Of a stretch of DNA of 64,000 bases, positions 63,962 to 64,000 are shown one piece after another. The position numbers and the translations under genes were made by a program. Source of the stretch: Clostridium magnum DSM 2767 (lineage in GTDB: Bacteria; Bacillota; Clostridia; Clostridiales; Clostridiaceae); assembly GCF_001623875.1 (NCBI RefSeq), contig NZ_LWAE01000008.1:1-64000 (forward strand), given 5' to 3'. The notes below the pieces were generated by a model. It did no database searches. It was not told the origin of the DNA and saw only the letters and a program-made list of their open reading frames with translations. Every line of letters begins with the position of its first letter. Position 1 is the stretch's first letter.

Positions 63962-64000
63962 ATGAAAATTTTACCTGTAGAAGATGCAGTTGGAATGATT
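63962..64000 (+). CDS. MoeA-like molybdopterin-binding protein, N-terminal part (runs off window)
   Basis: The first 13 codons (MKILPVEDAVGMI) match the start of the pseudogene at 63224. The ribosome site is GAGAGGATG. The rest is outside the window; it may be the functional copy. Confidence 0.6.
   Translation, partial: MKILPVEDAVGMI

Larger units (their letters stand above)
62912..64000 (+). repeat. tandem duplication of leader plus MoeA-like gene start
   Basis: Two units about 738 bp apart share a leader of ~300 nt and the first codons of a gene (ATGs at 63224 and 63962). Shared pieces include TCGACATT, GTTTATAAA, AATGAGCA, AATAAGAAT..ATTCTTATT with AATGGCATGTTTTTTGC, and TATAATAATATAAAATATAA. 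The second unit runs off the window. Confidence 0.85.

Overview
The window is low-GC, AT-rich DNA with Clostridium-type gene content: strong AGGAGG ribosome sites, many TTG and GTG starts, T-box control of aspS-gatCAB, carbon-monoxide dehydrogenase, methanol methyltransferase genes, a HesB-like selenoprotein and numerous ferredoxin-like proteins. A Clostridium sensu stricto species with acetogen-type one-carbon genes is the best guess; the species cannot be named from the sequence alone.

Layout. 1-2187: the 3' part of a 23S rRNA gene, 5S rRNA and terminator. 2465-12953: a Wadjet plasmid/phage-defence locus (jetD-jetA-jetB-jetC, type III-like) lying between direct copies of a short dispersed repeat, followed by a decayed zone with fragments of a permease, an AEC transporter and the 3' end of a second, diverged jetC. 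13102-28850: metabolic and stress genes (ketopantoate reductase-like, ferredoxin-nitroreductase, MerR plus MATE pump, RNase H, an interrupted acpH, DUF4085 protein, esterase, LigB-type dioxygenase plus nitroreductase, a nuclease-like ORF, EamA permease, a GGDEF-EAL protein). 29223-35400: group II intron remnant, cooS with a divergent LysR regulator, and an IS110 element. 35574-40394: a decaying methanol-use locus (methyl-THF:corrinoid methyltransferase, truncated mtaC, intact mtaB, CobW C-terminal fragment, broken PocR-AraC regulator). 40608-46827: lipoprotein amidase, ThiE-like protein, a membrane protease-FHA fusion, a FeoB-like transporter whose GTPase motifs are lost, its Cys-rich partner, and a ferredoxin. 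47046-52503: tandem T-box leader and aspS-gatC-gatA-gatB for tRNA-dependent Asn/Gln synthesis. 52581-64000: MFS pump, soluble chemoreceptor, Cys-rich microprotein, Crp/Fnr regulator with divergent ferredoxin, Q/G-rich protein, isoaspartyl dipeptidase, two tRNA-Glu genes, the selenoprotein gene (antisense, one in-frame TGA), a YhaM-like HD protein, a YitT protein, and a tandem duplication of a molybdopterin-protein gene with its leader.

Three repeat families recur: (i) a short repeat with the core GGCCTTCGCAA at about 2466, 10614, 11972 and 21741, two copies of which bracket the Wadjet genes; (ii) a hairpin-rich element of about 200 bp at 36390 and 46457, with a 133-bp form at 59258 and remnants at 42285 and 52403; (iii) long palindromes such as 48959-49117. 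Several genes are broken at or near these repeats. The most notable items are the Wadjet locus with its second-copy relic, the TGA-containing HesB-like gene with a candidate SECIS hairpin, the structured repeat family, and the FeoB-like protein with an erased GTPase site. Everything was read by eye; no alignment, folding or database search was run.
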